Made by a program: the position numbers and the translations under genes. From Actinomycetes bacterium (GTDB lineage: Bacteria; Actinomycetota; Actinomycetes; Actinomycetales; Dermatophilaceae), in contig JAEWFB010000353.1 in the NCBI GenBank assembly GCA_023389095.1, positions 1 through 17,437 of the forward strand: DNA of 17,437 nucleotides, read 5' to 3'. The notes under the pieces were generated by a model. The model searched no databases. It saw nothing but the letters and a program-made list of their open reading frames with translations, and was not told the DNA's origin. This document shows positions 1-6,811 of the stretch, in pieces (within the stretch, counting starts at the first letter, position 1; each line of letters begins with the position of its first letter).

Positions 1-57
1 GACGACCTCTGACGCGTCACCGCCGGGACGCGTCGTCGTGCCGGCCCGGGCACGGGC

Positions 58-90
58 GGGGCCCCGTCCGGACTGGTCGGACGAGGCCCC
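58..90. terminator. GC-rich hairpin, probable intrinsic terminator
   Basis: A 13-bp stem (58-70 with 78-90, one C-A mismatch) closes on a 7-nt loop and is followed on the plus strand by a short pyrimidine run without a true T-tract. It lies between the downstream end of the minus-strand gene at 178-777 and the window edge. A plus-strand frame ends in TGA at 10-12, so the hairpin may serve an unseen upstream plus-strand gene, or both directions. A second small self-complementary pair, GACGCGTC at 11-18 and 27-34, sits beside it. Confidence 0.5.
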
Positions 91-103
91 TCTCCTGGTG
101 AAG

Positions 104-166
104 CCGGCACCAAGTGCCGGTGTGGCCCGCGGACCGGTGCCCGCCCCGTGAGCCGGGCCGCGGGCC
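104..166 (-). terminator. Two adjacent hairpins downstream of the secreted-protein gene
   Basis: Reading on the minus strand after the stop at 178, a 9-bp perfect stem (124-132 with 158-166, 25-nt loop) comes first and a 7-bp perfect stem with a 3-nt loop (104-120) comes second. There is no U-tract, which is normal for actinobacterial terminators. They probably end transcription of the gene at 178-777. The long loop of the first makes it the weaker candidate. Confidence 0.4.
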
Positions 167-177
167 GGCTCGGTCAC

Positions 178-777
178 TCAGCGCCGGTTGCGGTCACCGG
201 AGGAGTGGCTCGAGCCGTCGCGGGAACCGCTCCAGGAGGCGTCGCGCGCACCGTCACGGGAGCCGTCGCGGGAGCCGTCACGGGAGCCATCGCGCCCGGC
301 GCGGTGCGACCAGGAGTCGCGGCCGTCGCCGTCGCCCCGACCGTCACGCGTCCAGCGGTGCCAGAACACACCGTCGCGCCGCGCGTCGGACAGGACGCGG
401 ACGACGCCCTCCTTCGTCGTCTGGGACTGCACCGCGGAGCGGAGGTCGGCCAGCGCCGTGCTGGCCTTCTGGAGCCGGGCCGCGGCGCGGGCCTTCTGCT
501 CGGCGGTGAGCCGGTCGCTCGCCTGGATCTTCGCGGCGAGGGCCACGACCCGGGCGGCCTGCCGGTCGATCGCGGCCGTGACACGCGTCTTGAGCTCGTC
601 GAGCGTCAGACTCGCGAAGCCGGTGCCGTCGCCGGTGTGGGCGGGCGCCAGGGCGTGGAGGGCGGGTGGGCTCGCCGTGACCGGGGAGGCACCCGCCGTG
701 GTGGCGGAGACGACTCCCGACGTGGCGAGGAGGGCCGCCGCAGCAGCGGCGGCGCGGACCGTGGTGCTCTTCGACAA
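178..777 (-). CDS. Secreted hypothetical protein with helical core and RDGS-repeat tail
   Basis: I do not recognise a named family. The 199-residue product starts with a Sec-type signal peptide (basic Ser/Lys/Arg start, Ala/Leu-rich core, likely cleavage after about residue 30). A charged helical segment follows (about 56-135, rich in Ala, Lys, Arg and Gln, coiled-coil-like). The last 60 residues are hydrophilic and probably disordered, with about seven four-residue units of the RDGS type at 162-189. The start is TTG at 777: an AAAGGAG ribosome binding site (787-793) lies 9 nt upstream and no better start fits it. The gene diverges from a response regulator-kinase-HtrA locus and shares its 167-bp control region. 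It may therefore be an envelope stress target or a periplasmic partner of that system, but this rests on position alone. Confidence 0.75.
   Translation of the reverse strand: MSKSTTVRAAAAAAALLATSGVVSATTAGASPVTASPPALHALAPAHTGDGTGFASLTLDELKTRVTAAIDRQAARVVALAAKIQASDRLTAEQKARAAARLQKASTALADLRSAVQSQTTKEGVVRVLSDARRDGVFWHRWTRDGRGDGDGRDSWSHRAGRDGSRDGSRDGSRDGARDASWSGSRDGSSHSSGDRNRR
211..294 (-). repeat. 12-bp coding repeats (RDGS units)
   Basis: About seven imperfect 12-bp units encode RDGS, RDGA, RDAS, WSGS and similar tetrapeptides in the tail of the secreted protein. Unit copies near the middle are almost identical at the DNA level and degrade toward the 3' end. Such a tract is likely to vary in copy number between strains. 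Confidence 0.75.
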
Positions 778-839
778 CTCGACCAGCTCCTTTGCAAAAC
801 CCCCGTGGTGTTGCTTCGGACCCCCACCAGTCTGCCCGA

Positions 840-868
840 AATGTCCGGTTTCGCCACTGGAGGGCCAA
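840..868 (-). promoter_or_regulatory. Possible promoter of the secreted-protein gene
   Basis: On the minus strand, TTGGCC (868-863) and GACATT (845-840) are 17 bp apart, a plausible but weak -35/-10 pair. It would start transcription near 833 and give a leader of about 55 nt before the TTG start. Its -35 element sits only a few bases from the 11-bp repeat series that begins at 872. Confidence 0.25.
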
Positions 869-871
869 GTG

Positions 872-927
872 GTCCAGCCGATTCACAGCAAACGTGCAGT
901 CAACTTCCCAGCGAACTCCCAGCCAAC
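872..927 (+). promoter_or_regulatory. Phased 11-bp direct repeats, likely response-regulator operator
   Basis: Four tandem units fit the pattern CAG-N2-AAC: TCACAGCAAAC (883-893), GTGCAGTCAAC (894-904), TCCCAGCGAAC (906-916) and TCCCAGCCAAC (917-927). A degenerate fifth unit (872-882) precedes them. The CAG cores start at 875, 886, 897, 909 and 920, so spacing is 11, 11, 12 and 11 bp, about one helical turn. OmpR/PhoB-family regulators typically bind direct repeats of this period, and the mycobacterial MprA box is two 8-bp repeats with a 3-bp gap. The block ends 18 nt before the regulator's start codon, which fits autoregulation. Confidence 0.65.
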
Positions 928-932
928 ATGCT

Positions 933-945
933 GACACTGTTCACG
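933..945 (+). promoter_or_regulatory. Candidate -10 element for leaderless start of the response regulator
   Basis: GACACT (933-938) keeps the key A and T of a -10 hexamer and lies 6 nt before the GTG at 945. No Shine-Dalgarno sequence precedes that GTG. The spacing matches that seen before the gene at 4784, so a leaderless message starting at the GTG is likely. No good -35 hexamer is visible, which would fit dependence on an activator bound to the repeats just upstream. Confidence 0.35.
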
Positions 946-1664
946 TGGACACCCAGACCGCCCCGGCCCCCGAGGCCAGACTGCTCATCGTCGAGGACGA
1001 GCCGAACATCCGTGAGCTGCTCGCGACCTCCCTGCGCTTCGCCGGCTTCGAGGTCGAGACCGCGGCCGACGGCACGAGCGCGCTCGCCATGGCCGAGGAG
1101 ACCGAGCCCGACCTCGTCGTCCTCGACGTCATGCTCCCCGACGTCGACGGCTTCGAGGTGACCCGTCGCCTGCGCGACCGCGGCCGCCAGCAGCCCATCG
1201 TGTTCGTCACGGCCCGCGACGCCACCGGCGACAAGATCCAGGGCCTGACCGTCGGCGGCGACGACTACGTCACCAAGCCGTTCAGCCTCGAGGAGGTCAT
1301 CGCCCGCATCCGCGCGGTGCTGCGCCGAACGCGTGGGGCGATCGACGAGTCGGCGACGCTGCGCTTCCACGACCTCGAGCTCAACGAGGACTCCCACGAG
1401 GTGCGGCGCGGCGGGCGCGTCATCGACCTGTCCCCCACCGAGTTCAAGCTGCTGCGCTACCTGCTGCTCAACCCGAACCGGGTGCTGTCCAAGCTGCAGA
1501 TCCTCGACCACGTCTGGGACTACGACTTCCGAGGCGAGTCGGGCATCGTGGAGTCGTACATCTCCTACCTGAGGCGCAAGATCGATGCCGACGGGCCCTC
1601 GCTCATCCACACGAAGCGGGGCGTGGGCTACGTCCTTCGCGTCCCGCCCGAGACGACGAGCTGA
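945..1664 (+). CDS. OmpR-family response regulator (MprA/TcrA/TrcR-like)
   Basis: DNA-binding response regulator of 239 residues, the usual OmpR-family length. The receiver domain (about 12-130) has the acidic pair E17-D18, the phosphoacceptor D61 in VVLDVMLP, T89 and K111 in the VTKPF motif. A winged-helix domain (about 138-235) follows, with the family's typical SYISYLRRKID recognition helix and the TKRGVGY wing. The frame is open to an ATG at 792, but those 51 extra residues lack family character and would run through the operator repeats, so I chose GTG 945. The kinase gene starts 19 bp after the stop, followed by an HtrA-type protease, the mycobacterial mprA-mprB-pepD order. It probably controls its own operon and, from shared repeats, htpX. 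Which paralogue it is cannot be settled by eye. Confidence 0.93.
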   Translation: MDTQTAPAPEARLLIVEDEPNIRELLATSLRFAGFEVETAADGTSALAMAEETEPDLVVLDVMLPDVDGFEVTRRLRDRGRQQPIVFVTARDATGDKIQGLTVGGDDYVTKPFSLEEVIARIRAVLRRTRGAIDESATLRFHDLELNEDSHEVRRGGRVIDLSPTEFKLLRYLLLNPNRVLSKLQILDHVWDYDFRGESGIVESYISYLRRKIDADGPSLIHTKRGVGYVLRVPPETTS

Positions 1665-1683
1665 CCCGACCGACGGAGCCTGC

Positions 1684-3192
1684 ATGATCCCCGAGCCGGC
1701 GACCGGAGCGCCCGACCGCCCGGCGCGTCCGACCCGCGGTCGACGCCGTGCCTTCGGGCGGCTGCGTGCCCTGCCGCTGCGCTGGCGCCTGCTCGGCGTC
1801 GCGCTCGGCCTCATCCTCGTCGCGCTGTCGGTCCTGACCATCGTCGTCAGCGCCCTGCTGCGCCAGTACCTGATCGGCCAGTCCGACCAGGAGCTCAACG
1901 TGTACGCGACGAGCATCGCCCGCTACCAGGCCCAGGACCTCGTCCAGCAGCGTCCGCTGCTGCCGAGCGGCTTCACGCTGCGGCTCATGCCGGTCGGGTC
2001 CACGCAGACGGTCAACCTCAACGAGGCCGCGACCGAGGACGACACCCCGCTGCTGCCCCGCCTCGGCCCCGAGGACCCCCGCGTCGAGGGCGGCGCCTCC
2101 TTCCAGGTCCCGTCCCAGGGTGGGGGCAGCACGTGGCTGGCCCTGGCCAAGCCCACCGCCGACGACAAGGCGGCGTTCATCGTCGCCCTCCCGTTGCGCG
2201 GGCTCGAGAGCACCGTGCAGCAGTTCATCTGGTACGCCGTGGCGATCGGTGTCATCGTGCTGCTCGTCTGCGCCGCCCTCGGCTGGTACCTCGTCGGGCG
2301 CACCTTCCGGCCACTGACCCGCATCGAGGACACCGCCGCCCAGATCGCCGGCGGCGACCTCACCCGACGCGTCGCGGTGCCGGACACCGAGGACGAGGTG
2401 GCCTCCCTGTCGCGCTCGCTCAACGCCATGCTCGGCCGCATCGAGCAGAGCTTCGCCGTCCGCGAGGCCAACGAGGCCAAGATGCGCCGGTTCATCGCCG
2501 ACGCGTCGCACGAGCTGCGCACGCCCCTGGCCGCGGTCGGCGGCTACGCCGAGCTGTACCGGCAGGGCGCGTTGCCCAACGCCGACGCGGTGACCGGCGC
2601 GATGGGCCGCATCGAGAGCGAGAGCCAGCGCATGAGCGGGCTCGTCGAGGACCTGCTGACCCTGGCCCGGCTCGACGGTGAGCGCCCGCTCGAGATCCAG
2701 CCGGTCGACCTCGCCGTCCTCGCCGCCGACGCCGCCCAGGACGCCCGCACCATCGCCCCCGACCGGCACGTCATCGCGACCGGCATCCACGGGCCGATCG
2801 GGCCGACCGAGCTGCAGGCCGACGAGCGCCAGCTGCGCCAGGTCGTGACCAACCTCGTGACGAACGCCCGCGTCCACACCCCCAAGGGGACGCCCGTCGA
2901 GATCCTCGTCGGACGCGTCGACCCGAGCCACGTCGCCCTGCACGTGCGCGACCACGGCCCGGGCATCCCGGCCGAGGCCCGGGCCACCGTCTTCGAGCGG
3001 TTCTACCGTGCCGACACCTCGCGCAGCCGCGGCAAGGGCGGCGGCAACGGCCTCGGCCTCGCCATCGTCGAGGCCATCGTCGAGGCGCACGGCGGCTCGG
3101 TCCGGGTCGAGGAGACGCCCGGCGGGGGCGCGACCTTCGTCGTCGAGCTGCCGGTCCACGGGGCCCGCGACGATCGCACAGCCGATTCCTAG
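1684..3192 (+). CDS. Membrane sensor histidine kinase (MprB/TcrY-like)
   Basis: Partner kinase of the preceding regulator, 502 residues. It has a short basic cytoplasmic start, transmembrane helix 1 (about 36-60), an extracytoplasmic sensor of about 120 residues with no recognisable fold, transmembrane helix 2 (about 181-204), and a HAMP linker (about 205-257). The HisKA domain follows with H276 in SHELRTP as the phosphorylated histidine. The HATPase domain shows the N box with N390 and N394, the G1 box DHGPG (423-427), the F box VFERFYR (436-442) and the glycine-rich G2 box (451-459). All catalytic boxes are present. The start ATG at 1684 has GGAG 5 nt upstream; an open frame further upstream overlaps the regulator gene and is not used. 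It likely senses envelope damage and phosphorylates D61 of the regulator. Confidence 0.93.
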   Translation: MIPEPATGAPDRPARPTRGRRRAFGRLRALPLRWRLLGVALGLILVALSVLTIVVSALLRQYLIGQSDQELNVYATSIARYQAQDLVQQRPLLPSGFTLRLMPVGSTQTVNLNEAATEDDTPLLPRLGPEDPRVEGGASFQVPSQGGGSTWLALAKPTADDKAAFIVALPLRGLESTVQQFIWYAVAIGVIVLLVCAALGWYLVGRTFRPLTRIEDTAAQIAGGDLTRRVAVPDTEDEVASLSRSLNAMLGRIEQSFAVREANEAKMRRFIADASHELRTPLAAVGGYAELYRQGALPNADAVTGAMGRIESESQRMSGLVEDLLTLARLDGERPLEIQPVDLAVLAADAAQDARTIAPDRHVIATGIHGPIGPTELQADERQLRQVVTNLVTNARVHTPKGTPVEILVGRVDPSHVALHVRDHGPGIPAEARATVFERFYRADTSRSRGKGGGNGLGLAIVEAIVEAHGGSVRVEETPGGGATFVVELPVHGARDDRTADS

Positions 3193-3261
3193 GAAGGCCA
3201 CAACGCGGTCAAAAGCTGCCCCGATGTGATGGAGACCAGGCAACCAGACCGAGGAGTAGCC

Positions 3262-4569
3262 ATGACCCTGGCACCTGACAACACCCAGCGCATCCCGCAA
3301 GGCGGGGACTACTACAGCCAGTCCGCGCCGCCTGTGCCGCCCGCGTTCGGACAGGGCCAGCAGACGCCGCCGCCCCCGCCGCGCAAGGACCGTCGCGTCG
3401 GCCAGACGGCCGCGACCGCCCTTCTCGCCGCGGTGCTCGCGAGCGGCGGCACGTACGCCGTGACCCAGCTCAACAGCTCGAACACCGCGGCACCGACGGC
3501 GTCCTCGTCCGCGAGCACGACGCAGGGTTCCACGCAGGGGTCCTCGCCCACCGTCGTCCAGGGCAACGCCTCGAGCCCCGACTGGACCGCCGTCGCCAAG
3601 GCCGCGTCGCCGAGCGTCGTCAGCATCGACGTCACGACGCAGCAGGGCGAGGCTGCCGGCTCCGGCGTCGTCTTCGACAAGGCCGGCCACATCCTGACGA
3701 ACAACCACGTCGTCGGCGACGCGGCGGGCGGGCAGGGGCAGATCACCGTGACCCTCTCCGACGGACGCACGTACGGTGCGACGATCGTCGGCACCGACCC
3801 CTCGACCGACCTCGCCGTCATCAAGCTCAGCTCGGTCCCGAGCGACATCGTCCCGATCACCCTCGGCGACTCCGAGGCGCTCAAGGTCGGCGACCCGGTC
3901 ATGGCCGTGGGCAACCCGCTCGGCCTGTCCGGCACCGTCACCACCGGCATCGTGTCGGCGCTCAACCGCCCGGTCAGCACGAGCACCGCGGACCAGAACC
4001 AGAACCAGTCGCCGTTCGGCCAGCAGCAGGGCAGCAGCAGCTCGGGTAACGAGGTCGTCACCAACGCGATCCAGACCTCGGCGGCGATCAACCCCGGCAA
4101 CTCCGGCGGCGCGCTCGTCAACTCCAAGGGCGAGCTCGTCGGCATCAACAGCTCGATCGCCTCGCTGAGCCAGGGCTCCTCCGGCCAGAGCGGCAACATC
4201 GGCATCGGCTTCGCCATCCCGGTCAAGGAGGCCAAGTCCATCGCCGAGCAGCTCATCAAGAGCGGCAAGGCCGAGCACGCGTTCCTCGGCGTGACGCTGC
4301 GCGACACGACCGTCACCGACGGCTCGGCCAAGCGCGCCGGAGCCCAGGTCGCCTCGGTCCAGAGCGGCACACCGGCCTCGAACGCCGGGCTCAAGAACGG
4401 CGACGTCGTCATCGCCGCCGACGGCCAGCGCATCGACTCGGCCACGGCCCTCGTGGCCCAGATCCGCGAGATGACGGCCGGCGACAAGACGACCCTCACG
4501 GTCATCCGCGGCGGCCAGCGCCAGGACGTCCAGGTGACCCTGGCCGTCAAGCCGAGCTCCTCGAGCTGA
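3262..4569 (+). CDS. htrA: Membrane-anchored HtrA/DegP-type serine protease with PDZ domain (PepD-like)
   Basis: Serine protease of envelope quality control, 435 residues. The cytoplasmic start is Pro/Gln-rich (to about 45), followed by one transmembrane anchor (about 48-70), a Ser/Thr linker, the trypsin-like domain and one PDZ domain (about 341-430). The catalytic triad is complete: H149 in NNHVVG, D183 in STDLAVI and S281 in GNSGGALV. A Gln/Asn/Ser-rich insertion (about 240-263) lies before the catalytic serine. GAGGAG at 3251-3256 fixes the ATG at 3262 rather than an ATG 12 codons upstream. The gene follows the kinase by 69 bp with no obvious promoter between, so it is probably in the same operon. 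By analogy with mycobacterial PepD it would degrade or refold misfolded exported proteins under control of the adjacent two-component system. Confidence 0.94.
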   Translation: MTLAPDNTQRIPQGGDYYSQSAPPVPPAFGQGQQTPPPPPRKDRRVGQTAATALLAAVLASGGTYAVTQLNSSNTAAPTASSSASTTQGSTQGSSPTVVQGNASSPDWTAVAKAASPSVVSIDVTTQQGEAAGSGVVFDKAGHILTNNHVVGDAAGGQGQITVTLSDGRTYGATIVGTDPSTDLAVIKLSSVPSDIVPITLGDSEALKVGDPVMAVGNPLGLSGTVTTGIVSALNRPVSTSTADQNQNQSPFGQQQGSSSSGNEVVTNAIQTSAAINPGNSGGALVNSKGELVGINSSIASLSQGSSGQSGNIGIGFAIPVKEAKSIAEQLIKSGKAEHAFLGVTLRDTTVTDGSAKRAGAQVASVQSGTPASNAGLKNGDVVIAADGQRIDSATALVAQIREMTAGDKTTLTVIRGGQRQDVQVTLAVKPSSSS

Positions 4570-4577
4570 CACCGACG

Positions 4578-4611
4578 CGGCGGTGGCCCGATGCTCCCCG
4601 GGCCGCCGCCG
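4578..4611 (+). terminator. Terminator hairpin after htrA
   Basis: A 13-bp stem (4578-4590 with 4599-4611, one T-G wobble) closes on an 8-nt loop, starting 9 bp after the htrA stop. No U-tract follows. It is the first of three hairpins in a row and the best candidate for the end of the regulator-kinase-protease operon. Confidence 0.7.
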
Positions 4612-4628
4612 ACACCATCCGCCCGCGG

Positions 4629-4657
4629 TCGCGCTCCGAACCCTGACCGGAGCGCGA
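4629..4657. terminator. Second hairpin in the htrA-SDR intergenic region
   Basis: A perfect 10-bp stem (4629-4638 with 4648-4657) closes on a 9-nt loop. It lies 17 bp after the first hairpin and may act as a reserve terminator. Confidence 0.45.
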
Positions 4658-4690
4658 CGCGGACGGACCACGCTCCCGGGGTGGGAGTGA

Positions 4691-4727
4691 CGGGGTGGCA
4701 CCCACCGGCGCGATGGGTGCCACCCCG
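4691..4727 (+). terminator. Third hairpin, perfect 14-bp stem
   Basis: A perfect 14-bp stem (4691-4704 with 4714-4727) closes on a 9-nt loop and is followed by CTTGCGT. It is the longest of the three stems between htrA and the next gene. It sits upstream of the -10 element at 4772, so it is not part of that gene's message and is best read as insulation from read-through. Confidence 0.65.
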
Positions 4728-4771
4728 CTTGCGTGCCCGGCGACGATTCGGGCGGTGCCGCGCCCGCCCCG

Positions 4772-4784
4772 TACCCTTGCGCGG
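4772..4784 (+). promoter_or_regulatory. -10 element TACCCT and leaderless GTG start
   Basis: TACCCT (4772-4777) fits the actinobacterial TANNNT -10 pattern and lies 6 nt before the GTG at 4784, with no Shine-Dalgarno sequence. This is the standard arrangement of a leaderless mRNA starting on the G of GTG. No clear -35 hexamer is visible. Confidence 0.6.
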
Positions 4785-6304
4785 TGAGTGAGACCGAGAA
4801 CGAGCTGGACCCCGCCGCCGTCGTGCGCCTCGACCCCGAGGACGTCGCCACCGCCGTGCGGGTCCTCGGCCTCGCCCCCTCGCTCGACCTTGACGACCCC
4901 GACTTCGAGACCCTCAAACGCGCGGCGTCCCTGATGTACAAGCGCCTGAAGAAGGACCGGCGCAACGCGAAGACGTGGGCCGAGCGCAAGGCCGACCGGC
5001 AGGTCATCGAGTCGACGGCGACCGGCTCACCCCTGCGTATCGACGACGAGACCAAGGGAATTCCCCTGGTGTCCAGCGTGACCGGCGCCTACGCGGGTGA
5101 GCTGGTCAACCCGCGCGGCTGCTACATCTGCAAGAAGGACTACACGCTCGTCGACGCGTTCTACCACTGGCTCTGCCCCGAGTGCGCGGCCTTCAGCCAC
5201 GCCAAGCGTGACCAGCGCACAGACCTCACCGGCAAGCGCGCCCTGCTGACCGGCGGCCGGGCGAAGATCGGGATGTACATCGCGCTGCGACTGCTGCGTG
5301 ACGGCGCCCACACGACGATCACGACGCGCTTCCCCAAGGACGCCATGCGCCGGTTCTCCTCGATGGAGGAATCGGGCGACTGGATCGACCGGCTCAAGAT
5401 CGTCGGCATCGACCTGCGCGACCCGACGCAGGTCGTCGCCCTGGCCGACGAGGTCTCCTCGGCCGGCCCGCTCGACATCCTCGTCAACAACGCCGCCCAG
5501 ACGGTACGACGCTCCCCCGGCGCATACCGCAACCTCGTCGAGCTCGAGGGGGCGCCGCTGCCCGACGGCGTGGCGCTGCCGGAGATGGTGACCTTCGACC
5601 GCATCAGCGACGCGCACCCGGCCTCGATCGCCGGCGCGCTCAAGGGGCACGCCGTCGCCCACCACGACGGCGAGTCGGTCGAGCACGCGCTCGCCGCCCA
5701 GACCGCCGCGTCGATGACCGCCCTGGCGCTGACGGCCGGCCACGCGAGCCTCGAGGCGCACCGGGCCGGCACCGCCGTGGACGCCGGGGGCCTGCTGCCC
5801 GACCTGCAGCGCAACAACTCGTGGACCCAGAAGGTCGAGGAGGTCGACCCGCTCGAGCTGCTCGAGGTGCAGCTGTGCAACTCGACCGCGCCGTTCATCC
5901 TCGTGTCGCGGCTGCGTCCGGCCATGCGCGCGGCGGTCGCCGCCGGGGCCCGACGCGCCTACGTCGTCAACGTGTCGGCGATGGAGGGCCAGTTCTCCCG
6001 CCGGTACAAGGGCCCGGGCCACCCGCACACGAACATGGCCAAGGCGGCCCTCAACATGATGACGCGCACGAGTGCCGGCGAGATGTTCGAGACCGACCGC
6101 ATCCTCATGACGGCCGTCGACACCGGTTGGATCACCGACGAACGGCCGCACGACGAGAAGCTGCGCATCGCCGCCGAGGGCTGGCACGCCCCGCTCGACC
6201 TCGTCGACGGCGCCGCCCGCGTGTACGACCCGATCGTGCGCGGCGAGGCCGGCGAGGACCTCTACGGATGTTTCGTCAAGGACTTCGAGCCCAGCCCCTG
6301 GTGA
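4784..6304 (+). CDS. Atypical SDR-family oxidoreductase with four-Cys zinc-ribbon-like insert
   Basis: A 506-residue protein with a short-chain dehydrogenase Rossmann core placed late in the chain. The first 110 residues are charged and not assigned. A CxxC-x14-CxxC segment (C113, C116, C131, C134) resembles a zinc ribbon. The SDR core starts near 148 with the nucleotide-binding glycine motif TGGRAKIG (156-163) and the NNAA motif (235-238). About 100 extra residues (240-340) follow before the core resumes. The usual catalytic serine is present (S398 in NVSAM) and so is the lysine (K420), but the tyrosine four residues before the lysine is replaced by threonine (T416). Substrate and reaction are unknown; it may use different chemistry or act as a binding protein. 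GTG 4784 was chosen because the -10 element fits it and upstream residues look non-coding. It is probably a one-gene transcript. Confidence 0.85.
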   Translation: MSETENELDPAAVVRLDPEDVATAVRVLGLAPSLDLDDPDFETLKRAASLMYKRLKKDRRNAKTWAERKADRQVIESTATGSPLRIDDETKGIPLVSSVTGAYAGELVNPRGCYICKKDYTLVDAFYHWLCPECAAFSHAKRDQRTDLTGKRALLTGGRAKIGMYIALRLLRDGAHTTITTRFPKDAMRRFSSMEESGDWIDRLKIVGIDLRDPTQVVALADEVSSAGPLDILVNNAAQTVRRSPGAYRNLVELEGAPLPDGVALPEMVTFDRISDAHPASIAGALKGHAVAHHDGESVEHALAAQTAASMTALALTAGHASLEAHRAGTAVDAGGLLPDLQRNNSWTQKVEEVDPLELLEVQLCNSTAPFILVSRLRPAMRAAVAAGARRAYVVNVSAMEGQFSRRYKGPGHPHTNMAKAALNMMTRTSAGEMFETDRILMTAVDTGWITDERPHDEKLRIAAEGWHAPLDLVDGAARVYDPIVRGEAGEDLYGCFVKDFEPSPW

Positions 6305-6355
6305 CGCCGGCGCCGGCCGGGCCGGCCAACCGTGTCGTGACCGGCGGCTCGGGCG

Positions 6356-6369
6356 TAGCGTCGCGAGCA
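6356..6369 (+). promoter_or_regulatory. Possible -10 element TAGCGT for the VOC gene
   Basis: TAGCGT (6356-6361) lies 7 nt before the ATG at 6369, and no Shine-Dalgarno sequence is present. This fits a leaderless start independent of the upstream SDR gene, though the pattern is short and could occur by chance. Confidence 0.35.
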
Positions 6370-6770
6370 TGATCACCGCCGTGCACAACCTCGTCTACTC
6401 CGACGACGCCGCCGCCACCCGGGCGTTCTTCCGCGACGTGCTCCGCTGGCCGTTCGTCGCCGACGCCGGCACGAGCCCCGACGCCACCGGCGCCGACGCG
6501 TGGCTCATCTTCGGGACCGGGCCCAGCGAGCTCGGGGTGCACCCCACCCGGGGCCCCGAGGGGTCCGGCTGGAGCTCGCCCCGACACCACGCGATCTCCC
6601 TGATGTGCGACGACCTCGCGGCGACGATGGCCGACCTCGCCTCGCGCGGGGCGCAGTTCACGACCGAGCCGACCGAGCACCGTTACGGCCTCGTCGTCAT
6701 GATGGCCGTGCCGGGGGCCGACGACATCCAGCTCTACGAGCCGCGCCACGCCACCGCCTACGACCGCTGA
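6369..6770 (+). CDS. VOC-family (glyoxalase/bleomycin-resistance fold) protein
   Basis: A 133-residue single-domain protein of the vicinal oxygen chelate superfamily, with two beta-alpha-beta-beta-beta modules. Candidate metal ligands fall at the family's four positions: H6 at the end of the first strand, E54, H73 or H74 and E124 in IQLYEP. Metal-dependent chemistry is therefore possible; the substrate cannot be inferred. It begins 64 bp after the SDR gene on the same strand and could be co-transcribed or start from its own leaderless promoter. It ends 41 bp from the convergent acetyltransferase gene. No strong terminator hairpin is visible in that gap. Confidence 0.88.
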   Translation: MITAVHNLVYSDDAAATRAFFRDVLRWPFVADAGTSPDATGADAWLIFGTGPSELGVHPTRGPEGSGWSSPRHHAISLMCDDLAATMADLASRGAQFTTEPTEHRYGLVVMMAVPGADDIQLYEPRHATAYDR

Positions 6771-6811
6771 GCCGTCCGGGTGGCGCGTCGCCGGCGCGAT
6801 CGCCCGACCGG

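Noticed and set aside
1..12. End of a plus-strand gene with stop TGA at 10-12
   Set aside because: Only three codons are visible, so a coding call cannot be supported, although a terminator-like hairpin downstream would fit.
792..944. N-terminal extension of the response regulator from an ATG at 792
   Set aside because: The extra 51 residues show no receiver-domain character and would run through the operator repeats; GTG 945 fits family length.
3237..3244. CAGGCAAC just before the htrA ribosome binding site, matching the CAG-N2-AAC core
   Set aside because: It is a single unit without a phased neighbour, close to the start codon, with only six specified bases; chance is the simplest explanation.
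1603..5055. A very long open frame on the minus strand opposite the kinase and htrA
   Set aside because: The product is Arg/Gly/Ala/Asp-rich low-complexity sequence without domains and mirrors well-supported genes; such antisense frames are expected at this GC content.
6771..6811. Terminator between the VOC and GNAT genes
   Set aside because: The 41-bp gap has GC-rich partial complementarity but no clean stem longer than about 4 bp.
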